DNA of 34,116 nucleotides, from NCBI GenBank assembly GCA_944384155.1, contig CALWSG010000014.1:1-34116 (forward strand). The letters are read 5' to 3'. Positions within the stretch are counted from its first letter, which is position 1; every line of letters starts with the position of its first letter. This DNA comes from an uncultured Lachnospiraceae bacterium (lineage in GTDB: Bacteria > Bacillota > Clostridia > Lachnospirales > Lachnospiraceae). Of the stretch, positions 1 through 8,698 are shown one piece after another. A program made the translations under genes and the position numbers. Under the pieces are notes generated by a model. The model ran no database searches and was not told the DNA's origin. It saw nothing but the letters and a program-made list of their open reading frames with translations.

Positions 1-32
1 AATCCCATCTTTGACAGTTAAAAAGAAAAATG

Positions 33-70
33 AGTGCCACAATCCTTGAAAATACTGAGGTTGTGGCACT
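33..70 (-). terminator. Hairpin after the transposase, inside the IS left end
   Basis: AGTGCCACAA at 33-42 pairs perfectly with TTGTGGCACT at 61-70, with a further CCT/AGG pair inside. Read on the minus strand, the stem is followed by a T-rich stretch (CATTTTTCTTTTT) before the terminal repeat, so it looks like an intrinsic terminator for transposase mRNA. The MITE at the right end of the window has a different hairpin at the same place. Confidence 0.7.
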
Positions 71-101
71 TTGTGCTCTGTACTTGAAATATAGTAATGT
101 T

Positions 102-1829
102 TTATCTTCGTTTACTTTTTTTCTGAATTTGTTTCATTTTGCGTTTTGTAATAAATTGATAGTCTGTGCGAAAACCACACACTTCATGAAGTTCGTCAGT
201 GATTCTTTGACGTTCATATACAGGCATAAATCCTTGCTCTTCGATATCAGCAAAATTCATGCTCCGCAGCACATGCAGAAGTTCTTCTGTCGTGCGGGGA
301 GTTTTCAAAGCACGTTTCAGCATCCGGAAATGCAGTAAAGCCAAAAAACAGATAAGGAAGTGGGCGTTTATCCGATCTTCGCGGCTGACATAGACAGGTC
401 TTGCGTCAAAGTCGGTTTTCATGGTGCGGAAGCAGTCTTCTATCTGCCATCTTCCTTCACTGACATTTAGAATGTCCGCCACATCATCGTCCAGCAAATC
501 TGTGCAGACAGCATAAAGTCCGTCATACTTTTCTTCTTCTGCAATCTTCTCCAGATCAAGATAATAATGGGTCTGTGCCTTTTCGCCTTCTTTTGTCGCT
601 GTGATCTTATTTACAAATCTTGCAGGATCGTTTGGATTCCTGTGCTGCCTTTTTAAAGAACCATTGGCAACCATCTTTTCGGCCCGTGCAATCTGTTCTG
701 AACGGATGGCTTTCTGGTATGCAGCATATTTCGGTGAATAGGTTATGATAAGTCGTTGATGGAGCTTTTTTGTAGTGTACGGCCCATCTTTATAAAAAAG
801 TTCCTGCCTGTCATCATCGGCAAGCCGAGTGATATCGACAGGTGAATCATCTGACAGCCGTTTAAATCCCTTCGTGTCCAAAGCCCACTCACGCTCCTCT
901 GCCGGGAGCTTTTTGATAGACTGTGTCACAATAAATGCACGCTGTCCCAGATGATTGAAGACCCTGTTATCTTCGGAAGCCAGCCCGGCATCGCTACAGT
1001 AGATAAACTTCTGACAGCCAAACTGCTGAAGAATCTTTGTCTCCAGAGGCTTTAAGGACTTCTGTTCATTCTGATTGCCCGGGAAGAGGGAAAAAGCTAA
1101 TGGAAGCCCGTCCCCATCGGTAAACAAACCCATCTGGATGATTGGATTGGGCCTGTGTTCTTTGCTCTTTCCATACTTTTTATCACCGTCTTCCTGCTCA
1201 ATCTCGAAATAGTAGTTTGTACAATCATAATAAAGGACTTTATCATTTCTGCATCCAAAGAAAAAACTGTTCTTGTAAACTTCGGCCTGAATGAAATCAC
1301 ACTCTTTTGCGAGGATCGAAAGTGCACGGTAGACATCGTGAAGCTCATATGTAGGCGTCTCCAGGAACTGCTTTGCGGCTTTGAAAGAAGAAGTTTTGCT
1401 GGAAGGTTCCAGAACTCTGGTATAGATCAGATCTGAGAGAATCGCATTGAGATCATATTTAAACTGATAACGGGAGCTGATTTTCCGGCATATGGAATCC
1501 ATCTTCAGCCCATAGTAGAAAGACTGAAGGAAGAGATAACCGCCGGTAAAAAGTTTCTGCCTGTTATAATCCATGAGCCTGTTTGAATGGAAAGGGATTG
1601 TGACGACTGCATCCTCAGTTTCTCTTTTATATTTTTCAGTTTCTATTCGTGCCTGTTCTTTTGCCCATGCCATGACCCCATCCCGGTCGGTGCCAAGACG
1701 TTGAGATAACTCCGCCAGAGTACCCAACTTTTTGATCGTGGTAGAAGTGCTTTTACCCTGGGCATTCGTATAGGATTTGGTAATGTAAAAGGATTCGGAA
1801 TTTTTTGATTTCGATGTAGTAACACGCAT
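102..1829 (-). CDS. IS1634-family DDE transposase
   Basis: 575-residue transposase that would catalyse cut-and-paste or copy-out movement of the surrounding element. The reading frame is intact. Motifs seen: the first catalytic Asp in YYDCTNYYFE (about residue 202), a KYGKSKEHRPNPI block typical of this family, the second Asp in CSDAGLAS (about 280), and the Glu in GRWQIEDCFRTMKTDF towards the C-terminus, followed by a basic tail. The start is chosen at the ATG at 1829 because GAGGTGA lies 7-8 bases upstream; the frame stays open to 1865 but without a ribosome-binding site. A T-rich hairpin at 33-70 lies just after the stop and probably terminates the transcript. The gene could be active; nothing is visibly broken. 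Confidence 0.92.
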   Translation of the reverse strand: MRVTTSKSKNSESFYITKSYTNAQGKSTSTTIKKLGTLAELSQRLGTDRDGVMAWAKEQARIETEKYKRETEDAVVTIPFHSNRLMDYNRQKLFTGGYLFLQSFYYGLKMDSICRKISSRYQFKYDLNAILSDLIYTRVLEPSSKTSSFKAAKQFLETPTYELHDVYRALSILAKECDFIQAEVYKNSFFFGCRNDKVLYYDCTNYYFEIEQEDGDKKYGKSKEHRPNPIIQMGLFTDGDGLPLAFSLFPGNQNEQKSLKPLETKILQQFGCQKFIYCSDAGLASEDNRVFNHLGQRAFIVTQSIKKLPAEEREWALDTKGFKRLSDDSPVDITRLADDDRQELFYKDGPYTTKKLHQRLIITYSPKYAAYQKAIRSEQIARAEKMVANGSLKRQHRNPNDPARFVNKITATKEGEKAQTHYYLDLEKIAEEEKYDGLYAVCTDLLDDDVADILNVSEGRWQIEDCFRTMKTDFDARPVYVSREDRINAHFLICFLALLHFRMLKRALKTPRTTEELLHVLRSMNFADIEEQGFMPVYERQRITDELHEVCGFRTDYQFITKRKMKQIQKKSKRR

Positions 1830-2010
1830 AATAATCACCTCATTCATAATTATACCATATATCACTAAATATTACTAGATAATAAAACGAAAAATTTGAC
1901 AAAAAAAGAACAGGCTTTATAAGGTCTGCAAGTACTTTTTTTATTATACAACTGTCAAACTCCCGTCAAAGACCCGTCTTTTTTACAAAACTTATTATGG
2001 ATTTTTGCAT

Positions 2011-2039
2011 TTGACACGGACTATCCCATATTATATAAT
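2011..2039 (+). promoter_or_regulatory. Consensus sigma-A promoter for lepA-hemW
   Basis: TTGACA (2011-2016) and TATAAT (2034-2039) are separated by exactly 17 bases. It lies 43 bp before the lepA start, just outside the IS end, so the IS has not separated lepA from its promoter. Confidence 0.85.
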
Positions 2040-2081
2040 TTATGGCAGCAATGTTATAAAGACAATAAACGGAGGATTTTT

Positions 2082-3896
2082 ATGTCTCACATAAATCAAA
2101 ATAAAATAAGAAATTTTTGTATTATAGCCCATATTGACCACGGAAAATCAACATTAGCCGACCGTATAATAGAAAAGACAGGGCTTCTCACAAGCCGTGA
2201 AATGCAGGCACAGGTTCTTGACAATATGGAGCTTGAACGAGAGAGAGGCATTACCATAAAAGCACAGGCTGTACGAACTGTGTATAAGGCAAATGACGGA
2301 GAGGAGTATATTTTTAACCTGATAGATACTCCCGGTCACGTTGATTTTAATTACGAGGTATCAAGAAGCCTTGCTGCCTGCGATGGCGCCATTCTCGTTG
2401 TAGATGCGGCACAGGGAATTGAGGCACAGACTCTTGCCAATGTATACCTTGCACTTGACCATGACCTTGACGTAATACCTGTAATTAATAAAATTGATTT
2501 GCCAAGTGCCGACCCTGACAGAGTGGTAAATGAGATTGAGGACGTTATAGGCATTGAAGCACAGGATGCTCCAAGAATTTCCGCAAAGAGCGGTCTGAAT
2601 GTTGAGGATGTGCTTGAAGCAATAGTGAATAAAATACCTGCACCTTCAGGAGATGCCAATGCTCCCCTTCAGGCACTGATATTTGACAGTCTTTACGATT
2701 CATATAAAGGAGTTATTGTATTTTGCAGAATTAAAAACGGTACTGTTAAACCCGGAACACCTATAAAGATGATGGCAACAGGTGCATCTGCCACAGTTGT
2801 TGAGGTGGGTTATTTCGGTGCAGGACAATTTATTCCATGTGACGAGCTTTCTGCCGGAATGGTCGGATATATTACCGCCAGCATAAAAAATGTTAAGGAT
2901 ACCTCTGTGGGAGATACAATTACAAATGCACAAAATCCATGCACTCAGGCACTTCCCGGATATAAAAAGGTTAATCCAATGGTGTACTGCGGATTATATC
3001 CTGCCGACGGTGCCAAATATCCTGATCTTAGGGACGCACTTGAAAAGCTTCAGCTAAATGATGCCTCCCTTTCATATGAGCCTGAAACCTCCATAGCTTT
3101 AGGCTTTGGCTTTAGATGCGGATTCCTGGGACTTCTTCATCTTGAGATTATTCAGGAGCGTCTTGAAAGAGAATATAATCTTGACCTTGTAACTACTGCT
3201 CCCGGAGTTATATATAAGGTTCATAAATCTGACGGAACTGTTATAGAGCTTACAAATCCCTCTAACCTTCCTGACCCTTCTGAGATAGAATATATGGAAG
3301 AGCCTGTTGTGCTGGCTGAAATTATGGTTACAACTGAATTTATAGGAGCCATAATGGAGCTTTGCCAGGAACGTCGTGGAAAATATATCTCCATGGACTA
3401 CATTGAAGGTACAAGGGCTTTAATAAAATATGAGCTTCCTTTAAATGAAATTATTTATGATTTCTTTGATGCCTTAAAATCACGCTCCAGAGGATATGCG
3501 TCATTTGATTATGAGCTTAAGGGCTACGAGGAATCAAATCTTGTTAAGCTTGACATACTCATTAATAAAGAGGAGGTTGACGCACTTTCCTTTATAGTAC
3601 ATGCAGACACGGCTTACGAGCGTGGACGTAAAATGTGCGAAAAGCTAAAAGAAGAAATACCAAGGCATTTGTTTGAAATACCTATTCAGGCCGCCATTGG
3701 CAGCAAGGTAATAGCACGTGAAACAGTTAAGGCAATGCGAAAGGATGTTTTGGCAAAATGCTATGGCGGTGATATTACCCGTAAGAAAAAGCTCCTTGAA
3801 AAACAAAAGGAGGGAAAAAAACGTATGCGTCAGGTTGGCAACGTAGAAATTCCTCAGAAAGCATTTATGAGTGTCCTAAAGCTTGACGAGAATTAA
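2082..3896 (+). CDS. lepA: Elongation factor 4 (LepA), ribosome back-translocating GTPase
   Basis: 604 residues, the usual LepA length. LepA is a translational GTPase that binds the ribosome and affects translocation and initiation, especially under ionic or temperature stress. GTPase motifs are clear: G1 AHIDHGKS near residues 16-23, G3 DTPGHVDF, G4 NKIDLP and G5 SAKSG. The C-terminal LepA-specific domain ends with the conserved [20 protein letters not shown] segment. GGAGG at 2071-2075 sits 6 bases before the ATG. The stop is 13 bp from the hemW start, so the two form an operon, as is common in Bacillota. In Bacillus these two follow spoIIP on the same strand; here they point the other way and are separated from it by nrdDG-dut. 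Confidence 0.98.
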   Translation: MSHINQNKIRNFCIIAHIDHGKSTLADRIIEKTGLLTSREMQAQVLDNMELERERGITIKAQAVRTVYKANDGEEYIFNLIDTPGHVDFNYEVSRSLAACDGAILVVDAAQGIEAQTLANVYLALDHDLDVIPVINKIDLPSADPDRVVNEIEDVIGIEAQDAPRISAKSGLNVEDVLEAIVNKIPAPSGDANAPLQALIFDSLYDSYKGVIVFCRIKNGTVKPGTPIKMMATGASATVVEVGYFGAGQFIPCDELSAGMVGYITASIKNVKDTSVGDTITNAQNPCTQALPGYKKVNPMVYCGLYPADGAKYPDLRDALEKLQLNDASLSYEPETSIALGFGFRCGFLGLLHLEIIQERLEREYNLDLVTTAPGVIYKVHKSDGTVIELTNPSNLPDPSEIEYMEEPVVLAEIMVTTEFIGAIMELCQERRGKYISMDYIEGTRALIKYELPLNEIIYDFFDALKSRSRGYASFDYELKGYEESNLVKLDILINKEEVDALSFIVHADTAYERGRKMCEKLKEEIPRHLFEIPIQAAIGSKVIARETVKAMRKDVLAKCYGGDITRKKKLLEKQKEGKKRMRQVGNVEIPQKAFMSVLKLDEN

Positions 3897-3909
3897 AATG
3901 GAGATTAAG

Positions 3910-5130
3910 ATGAATGACAATAATGTGGGGATATATATACATATCCCCTTTTGTGTTAAAAAATGTAATTACTGTGATTTCCTGTCTTTTCCCGTAAGTG
4001 AAGAAATAAAGCCCGCTTACGTAAATGCACTTATCAAAGAAATATCCATTTACGGAAAATTATACGGAAAAAAAGGTATTATAAGGAAAAGCACTGTATC
4101 CACCGTATTTATAGGCGGGGGAACGCCTTCCATTATGGAAAGCAAATATATATACTCTATATTAAATTCTCTTATGGATAACTTTGATTTTTCCAAAAAT
4201 CCTGAAATTACAATAGAGTGCAACCCCGGCACACTTAACCTTATAAAGCTTTCTGACTACAGGAATATTGGCATAAACAGGCTAAGCATTGGCTTACAGT
4301 CTGCTTCCGACAGTGAGCTTGCAGCTTTAGGGCGTATTCACCGCTATGCAGCCTTTGCACAAAGCTTTAAGGATGCAAGAAGGTCGGGCTTTGATAATAT
4401 TAACATTGATATTATGTCCGCACTTCCCGGCCAGTCTGAAGCCTCCTACACAGATACCCTTAACAAGGTTTTATCCTTTAGGCCGGAGCATATATCTGCA
4501 TACAGCCTTATTATAGAGGAGGGAACACCCTTCTTTGATATATATAATAATTACAGCAAAAATGCTTCTTACCCTCCCCTGCCTGATGAGGATACGGAAA
4601 GAGAAATGTATTATAAGACAGAAGAAATATTAGGCTCACATGGCTATAGCAGATACGAAATATCAAATTACTCACTTCCGGGAAGGGAATGTATTCACAA
4701 TACAGGCTATTGGACAGGAAAAAGCTATATAGGCTTTGGTCTTGGTTCTTCCTCCTATATAAATCATATCAGATATAAAAATATATGTGATTTTAAACAA
4801 TATATTAATACCGCAGAGGATATATCCGCAGAAAATGCGGAAAAATATATATATCACAATACATGCATAAAACCTTTTACGGAAGACATCACCATTCTGT
4901 CAGAAAAAGATTCCATAAGCGAATTTATGTTTCTTGGTCTTAGAATGATGAAAGGAATTAAAAAAGCTAATTTTAAAGCTCTCTTTAATAAGGATATTTA
5001 TTCAGTGTATGGTGTTCAATTAGACAAATTAAAACAACAGGGATTAATATGTGATAACGGCACCAATATTTTTCTTACACCAAGGGGAATAGATGTAAGC
5101 AATTATGTATTTTCAGATTTTTTATTATAA
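3910..5130 (+). CDS. hemW: HemW-type radical SAM protein (heme chaperone-like)
   Basis: 406 residues. HemW is a radical-SAM-fold protein that binds heme and is thought to deliver it; it was formerly annotated as an oxygen-independent coproporphyrinogen III oxidase. The N-terminal cluster motif is C15-x3-C19-x2-C22 followed by Asp-Phe. The lack of the fourth Cys found in true HemN (CxxxCxxCxC) supports HemW. A GGGTPS motif and a C-terminal HemN_C region are present. The start at 3910 is chosen because GGAG (3900-3903) lies 6 bases upstream; an earlier in-frame TTG at 3883 overlaps lepA and has no site. Its last codons overlap a TATAAT (5126-5131) with only a poor -35. Confidence 0.93.
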   Translation: MNDNNVGIYIHIPFCVKKCNYCDFLSFPVSEEIKPAYVNALIKEISIYGKLYGKKGIIRKSTVSTVFIGGGTPSIMESKYIYSILNSLMDNFDFSKNPEITIECNPGTLNLIKLSDYRNIGINRLSIGLQSASDSELAALGRIHRYAAFAQSFKDARRSGFDNINIDIMSALPGQSEASYTDTLNKVLSFRPEHISAYSLIIEEGTPFFDIYNNYSKNASYPPLPDEDTEREMYYKTEEILGSHGYSRYEISNYSLPGRECIHNTGYWTGKSYIGFGLGSSSYINHIRYKNICDFKQYINTAEDISAENAEKYIYHNTCIKPFTEDITILSEKDSISEFMFLGLRMMKGIKKANFKALFNKDIYSVYGVQLDKLKQQGLICDNGTNIFLTPRGIDVSNYVFSDFLL

Positions 5131-5145
5131 TACGAGTATTTAGCA

Positions 5146-5161
5146 CCACAATATATAGTGG
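5146..5161 (+). promoter_or_regulatory. Solitary NrdR-box-like palindrome just after hemW
   Basis: CCACAATATATAGTGG matches the NrdR-box core at most positions, but no partner is seen 31 bp away on either side. It lies 14 bp downstream of a TATAAT (5126-5131) whose -35 is poor. It could be an auxiliary operator or a remnant. Confidence 0.4.
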
Positions 5162-5222
5162 TACTCCTCTTTTCAAAATAGTATTTATTTCCCATGTCCC
5201 GTCTCCAATATTACAGATATTT

Positions 5223-5244
5223 GTGCAGCATCTTACTGCTGCAC
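5223..5244 (+). other. Isolated 8-bp hairpin between hemW and nrdD
   Basis: GTGCAGCA (5223-5230) pairs perfectly with TGCTGCAC (5237-5244) around a 6-base loop. It is not followed by a T-run, so it is not an intrinsic terminator. Function unknown; it may be part of the hemW 3' untranslated region. Confidence 0.4.
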
Positions 5245-5298
5245 TCTTAATATTCCTTGTAAACAAAGGGCTTGACCGCATTTGCAGTTTTGTGTTCA

Positions 5299-5326
5299 AA
5301 CCACAATATCTTGTGGTTTGTTTTTT
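5299..5326 (+). terminator. Intrinsic terminator after hemW
   Basis: CAAACCACAA pairs perfectly with TTGTGGTTTG around the loop TATC, and TTTTTT follows directly. It lies about 170 bp after hemW, so it would end the lepA-hemW transcript before the nrdD promoter. The centre of the stem is also an NrdR-box-like palindrome (5301-5316), so one sequence may serve both roles. Confidence 0.7.
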
Positions 5327-5347
5327 ATACACCACATTATTCAGTAG
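5301..5347 (+). promoter_or_regulatory. Tandem NrdR-box-like operator pair upstream of nrdD
   Basis: NrdR represses ribonucleotide reductase genes by binding two boxes resembling ACACWATATATWGTGT separated by about 15-16 bp. CCACAATATCTTGTGG (5301-5316) is a strong match, and CCACATTATTCAGTAG (5332-5347, about 10 of 16 positions) follows after exactly 15 bp. The second box overlaps the -35 of the promoter at 5345-5373, a good place for repression. The match to the consensus and the spacing are seen; binding is inference, and no nrdR gene is in the window. Confidence 0.6.
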
Positions 5348-5373
5348 ACAAACAGACATTTTAATGCTATACT
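5345..5373 (+). promoter_or_regulatory. Extended -10 promoter for nrdDG
   Basis: TAGACA (5345-5350) and TATACT (5368-5373) are spaced by 17 bases, with TG one base before the -10 (TGCTATACT), an extended -10 arrangement. It gives a leader of about 135 nt before nrdD. The -35 overlaps an NrdR-like box. Confidence 0.6.
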
Positions 5374-5476
5374 AATTTTTGCAGTGGTTCACTGTATTAT
5401 TATTACGCTACAGTATTGATTTTATATTTTTATTTTAAATTATAAATTAATTGAGATTTTTCTCACTATACTGCTA

Positions 5477-5492
5477 CTACTATATATTGTGA
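5477..5492 (+). promoter_or_regulatory. NrdR-box-like palindrome near the nrdD start
   Basis: CTACTATATATTGTGA matches the NrdR-box core and lies 22 bp before the nrdD ATG, within the presumed leader. No partner box is found at the usual spacing, so it is weaker than the pair at 5301-5347. Confidence 0.4.
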
Positions 5493-5514
5493 CCTATTAG
5501 AATGGAGGATTATT

Positions 5515-7641
5515 ATGAAGGTTATTAAGCGTGACGGACGTCTTGTTGACTATGACCGCAACAAGATTTTCGTAGCAATTCAAAAAGCAAACGAGGGAAT
5601 GGATACTGAAGACCAAATCAGTGAGGATAAAATATATAATATTATAGCCTCTATTGAAGCAAGAGGTCTTAGCACAATGCAGGTGGAAGACATTCAGGAT
5701 ATTATTGAAGAAAAGCTTATGGCAGCAAAAAAGTTTGCCCTTGCAAAGGCTTATATTAAATACAGATATACAAGAGAGCTTGTCCGCAAGGCAAATACCA
5801 CTGATGACTCTATTATGAGCCTTATTAAAAACAGCAATAAGGACGTAATGGAGGAAAACTCAAACAAAAATGCCATTGTTGCCTCTACTCAGCGTGACTT
5901 AATTGCAGGTGAAGTATCAAAGGATTTAACAAAGAGAATACTTCTTCCGGAAAAAATATCAAAGGCACATGAGCAGGGTATCCTTCACTTCCATGATGCC
6001 GATTACTTTTTGCAGAGTATATTTAACTGCTGCCTTATAAATATAGGTGATATGCTTGATAACGGAACTGTTATGAACGGAAAGCTTATTGAGAGTCCAA
6101 AAAGCTTTCAGGTTGCCTGCACTGTCATGACGCAGATTATCTCCGCCGTTGCCAGCAGCCAGTATGGCGGTCAGTCTGTAAACATTAAGCATCTGGGAAA
6201 ATATTTAAGACTAAGCAGAGACAAATATGCAAACCACTATAGGGAGCTTTACGGCGACAAAATATCCCCTGAGATGATTGATAACCTTGTGGCTGACAGA
6301 TTAAATGATGAGCTTCGCTCAGGCGTTCAGACTATACAGTACCAGATTAATACTCTTATGACAACAAACGGCCAGTCTCCTTTTGTAACTCTGTTTATGT
6401 ATATTGAAGACGGATATGAGTATGAAAAGGAAGTAGCCATGATTGTTGAGGAAATACTTCGTCAAAGACTTGAGGGAATAAAAAATGAAAAGGGAGTTTA
6501 CGTTACTCCTGCATTCCCTAAGCTTATATATGTCCTGGATGAAAATAACTGCCTTCAGGGAGGCAAATATGACTATATAACAAAGCTTGCCGTTAAATGC
6601 TCATCTAAACGTCTTTACCCTGACTATATTTCCGCAAAGAAAATGCGTGAAAATTATGAGGGAAATGTATTTTCCTGCATGGGCTGCAGAAGCTTTTTAA
6701 GTCCATGGAAGGATGAAAACGGTGAATATAAATGGGAGGGACGGTTTAATCAGGGTGTTGTAAGTATTAATCTTCCTCAGATTGGCATTATTGCTGACGG
6801 AGACGAGGAGGTATTTTGGCCTCTTCTTGAGGAAAGATTATCGTTATGCTTTGATGCGCTTATGTGCCGCCATCACGCACTGGAGGGTACACTTTCAAAT
6901 GTAAGTCCTATTCACTGGCAGTATGGAGCCATTGCAAGGCTTGAGAAGGGTGAAACCATTGACAAGCTCCTTCATAACGGCTATTCTACCATTTCACTTG
7001 GATATATAGGTCTGTATGAAGTCACAAAGCTTATGACAGGAGAAAGCCACACAACAGAAAAGGGACTGAAATTTGCCCTAAAGGTTATGGAAAGACTTCG
7101 TGAAGCCACAGACACATGGAAAAAGAATACCGGCATTGCCTTTGGTCTTTACGGAACTCCTGCTGAAAGCCTTTGCTACCGCTTTGCAAGAATTGACAAG
7201 GAACGCTTTGGCGATATACCTGACGTTACGGATAAGGGATATTACACCAACTCCTACCATGTAGATGTAAGAGAGCATATTGATGCTTTCTCCAAATTTA
7301 AATTTGAAAGTCAGTTTCAGGTAATATCCAGCGGCGGTGCCATATCTTATGTAGAGATACCAAACATGAGAAATAACCTTGAAGCACTTGAGGAGGTTGT
7401 TAAGTTTATTTATGACAACATTCAGTATGCAGAGTTTAACACAAAGTCAGATTACTGTCATGTATGCGGATTTGACGGAGAAATTATTATAAACGATAAT
7501 CTTGAATGGGAATGTCCTCAGTGCCACAACAAAGATCACAGTAAAATGAATGTAACAAGGCGTACCTGCGGCTACCTTGGTGAAAACTTCTGGAATGTGG
7601 GCAAAACAAAGGAGATTAATGCCAGAGTGCTTCATATGTAG
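5515..7641 (+). CDS. nrdD: Anaerobic (class III) ribonucleoside-triphosphate reductase
   Basis: 708 residues. It reduces ribonucleoside triphosphates to deoxyribonucleotides with a glycyl radical that NrdG installs. Domains in order: an N-terminal ATP-cone (MKVIKRDGRLVDYDRNKI, roughly residues 1-95) for allosteric control, the long glycyl-radical barrel, and a C-terminal zinc site with two Cys pairs (CHVC and CPQC). The radical glycine is Gly686 in RTCGYLG. The start has GGAGG about 8 bases upstream. nrdG follows after 13 bp, forming the usual pair. Oxygen sensitivity of this enzyme class fits a strict anaerobe. Control by NrdR is suggested by boxes upstream. Confidence 0.97.
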   Translation: MKVIKRDGRLVDYDRNKIFVAIQKANEGMDTEDQISEDKIYNIIASIEARGLSTMQVEDIQDIIEEKLMAAKKFALAKAYIKYRYTRELVRKANTTDDSIMSLIKNSNKDVMEENSNKNAIVASTQRDLIAGEVSKDLTKRILLPEKISKAHEQGILHFHDADYFLQSIFNCCLINIGDMLDNGTVMNGKLIESPKSFQVACTVMTQIISAVASSQYGGQSVNIKHLGKYLRLSRDKYANHYRELYGDKISPEMIDNLVADRLNDELRSGVQTIQYQINTLMTTNGQSPFVTLFMYIEDGYEYEKEVAMIVEEILRQRLEGIKNEKGVYVTPAFPKLIYVLDENNCLQGGKYDYITKLAVKCSSKRLYPDYISAKKMRENYEGNVFSCMGCRSFLSPWKDENGEYKWEGRFNQGVVSINLPQIGIIADGDEEVFWPLLEERLSLCFDALMCRHHALEGTLSNVSPIHWQYGAIARLEKGETIDKLLHNGYSTISLGYIGLYEVTKLMTGESHTTEKGLKFALKVMERLREATDTWKKNTGIAFGLYGTPAESLCYRFARIDKERFGDIPDVTDKGYYTNSYHVDVREHIDAFSKFKFESQFQVISSGGAISYVEIPNMRNNLEALEEVVKFIYDNIQYAEFNTKSDYCHVCGFDGEIIINDNLEWECPQCHNKDHSKMNVTRRTCGYLGENFWNVGKTKEINARVLHM

Positions 7642-7654
7642 AATTGGAGTTATT

Positions 7655-8206
7655 ATGAATTACGCTTCTATTAAAATAATGGATGTTGCCAACGGTCCGG
7701 GCATAAGAATGTCTCTCTTTGTAAGCGGCTGTACTCATTACTGCAAAAACTGCTTTAACAAAGAGGCATGGGACTTTAATTACGGAAATCCCTTTACTCA
7801 AAAGGAAATAGATTACATTATAGATTATGTAAGTGGGGAGCATATTGCCGGTCTTACCATACTTGGAGGAGAACCCCTAGAGCATGTCAATCAGCAGGGA
7901 CTTCTTCCGCTGCTTAGGCAGCTCCGGGAAAAATGTCCTGACAAGTCCGTATGGTGCTTTACAGGATACGACTTTGAAAAGGATGTTATTGGCAGAATGG
8001 TAAATGAATATAAGGAGACAAAAGAACTTCTTTCTTATATAGACGTTTTGGTAGACGGAGAATTTGTTGAGGAGCTTAAAGATTTGTCCCTACGCTTTAA
8101 GGGCTCCTCCAACCAAAAAACCATAATGGTACAGGAATCCCTAAAGGAAGGAAAAACCATATTGTGGAATCCTTCTCAGGGTGATTACGATAAAATTACA
8201 GTATAA
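7655..8206 (+). CDS. nrdG: NrdG, radical-SAM activase of the anaerobic ribonucleotide reductase
   Basis: 183 residues. It uses S-adenosylmethionine and a [4Fe-4S] cluster to make the glycyl radical on NrdD. The cluster motif is C26-x3-C30-x2-C33 (CTHYCKNC), followed by a TILGGEPL segment typical of the family. The start at 7655 is chosen for its GGAG (7646-7649) 5 bases upstream and its fit to family length; the frame is open further upstream but only inside nrdD. It is cotranscribed with nrdD. Confidence 0.96.
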   Translation: MNYASIKIMDVANGPGIRMSLFVSGCTHYCKNCFNKEAWDFNYGNPFTQKEIDYIIDYVSGEHIAGLTILGGEPLEHVNQQGLLPLLRQLREKCPDKSVWCFTGYDFEKDVIGRMVNEYKETKELLSYIDVLVDGEFVEELKDLSLRFKGSSNQKTIMVQESLKEGKTILWNPSQGDYDKITV

Positions 8207-8245
8207 AAGCACAAGCAGCTATTATGCTTAAATATGAGGATTTTT

Positions 8246-8689
8246 ATGAAAACAAATGTAAATATTAAAAAACTAAATAAAAACGCAGTTATTCCCACCT
8301 ACGGCAGTGAGTCTGCCGCAGGTGCAGACCTGTATGCCTGCCTTGATAATGACGTAACCATAGCTCCCGGTGAGACTGTATTTATAAACACCGGACTTTC
8401 CATGGAAATTCCTGAGGGCTATGCAGGTCTTGTATATGCAAGAAGCGGACTTTCCTGCAAGCAGGGACTTGCCCCCGCCAACAAGGTAGGAGTCATTGAC
8501 CCTGATTACAGAGGAGAAATAATGGTAGCCCTTTACAACCATTCCAATGAGGCAAAAACAGTTGCCTCCGGTGACAGAATAGCACAGCTTGTTATAACTC
8601 CCTTTATTACCGCCGCCTTCACAGAAGTATCGTCTCTAAAGGAAACCATAAGAGGCGATGGAGGATTTGGCTCAACAGGTTCAAAATAA
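8246..8689 (+). CDS. dut: Deoxyuridine 5'-triphosphate nucleotidohydrolase (dUTPase)
   Basis: 147 residues, the normal size of the trimeric dUTPase. It hydrolyses dUTP to dUMP, which protects DNA from uracil and feeds dTMP synthesis. The five family motifs are present: AAGADLYA, ARSGLS, the GVIDPDYRGEI segment with the catalytic Asp, GDRIAQLVI, and the C-terminal RGDGGFGSTG. The start at 8246 is preferred over 8234 because GAGG (8236-8239) lies 6 bases upstream, and that GAGG itself overlaps the earlier ATG. It follows nrdG after 39 bp and likely shares its transcript, which groups dNTP functions. It converges with spoIIP with only 9 bp between stops and no obvious terminator. Confidence 0.96.
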   Translation: MKTNVNIKKLNKNAVIPTYGSESAAGADLYACLDNDVTIAPGETVFINTGLSMEIPEGYAGLVYARSGLSCKQGLAPANKVGVIDPDYRGEIMVALYNHSNEAKTVASGDRIAQLVITPFITAAFTEVSSLKETIRGDGGFGSTGSK

Positions 8690-8698
8690 AAATCATTG

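Larger units (their letters stand above)
1..1965 (-). mobile_element. IS1634-family insertion sequence, near-complete left-hand copy
   Basis: One transposase gene on the minus strand is framed by related ends. The window begins AATCCCATCTTTGACAGTT, and the other end (1951-1965, read on the minus strand) is CGGGAGTTTGACAGTTG; both share TTTGACAGTT pointing inward. The right boundary is supported by the second copy at 34026-34116, which matches 1875-1965 in reverse with one base difference (1902 versus 34089) and then diverges. The left boundary is less certain because the window starts there, although the same 19 bases recur inverted at 33898-33916 as the end of a related element. No target duplication can be seen because the outer left flank is missing. 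Family assignment rests on the transposase. Confidence 0.85.

Noticed and set aside
30..338. Plus-strand ORF of 102 codons inside the IS
   Set aside because: It is antisense to the transposase C-terminus and IS end, with no domain or ribosome-binding site; a shadow frame.
5138..5326. A small RNA between hemW and nrdD, ending at the terminator
   Set aside because: The upstream TATAAT lacks a -35 and no known RNA family fold was recognised; a hemW 3' untranslated region explains the terminator.
5380..5514. Cobalamin riboswitch before nrdD
   Set aside because: The B12-box and its conserved core are absent.
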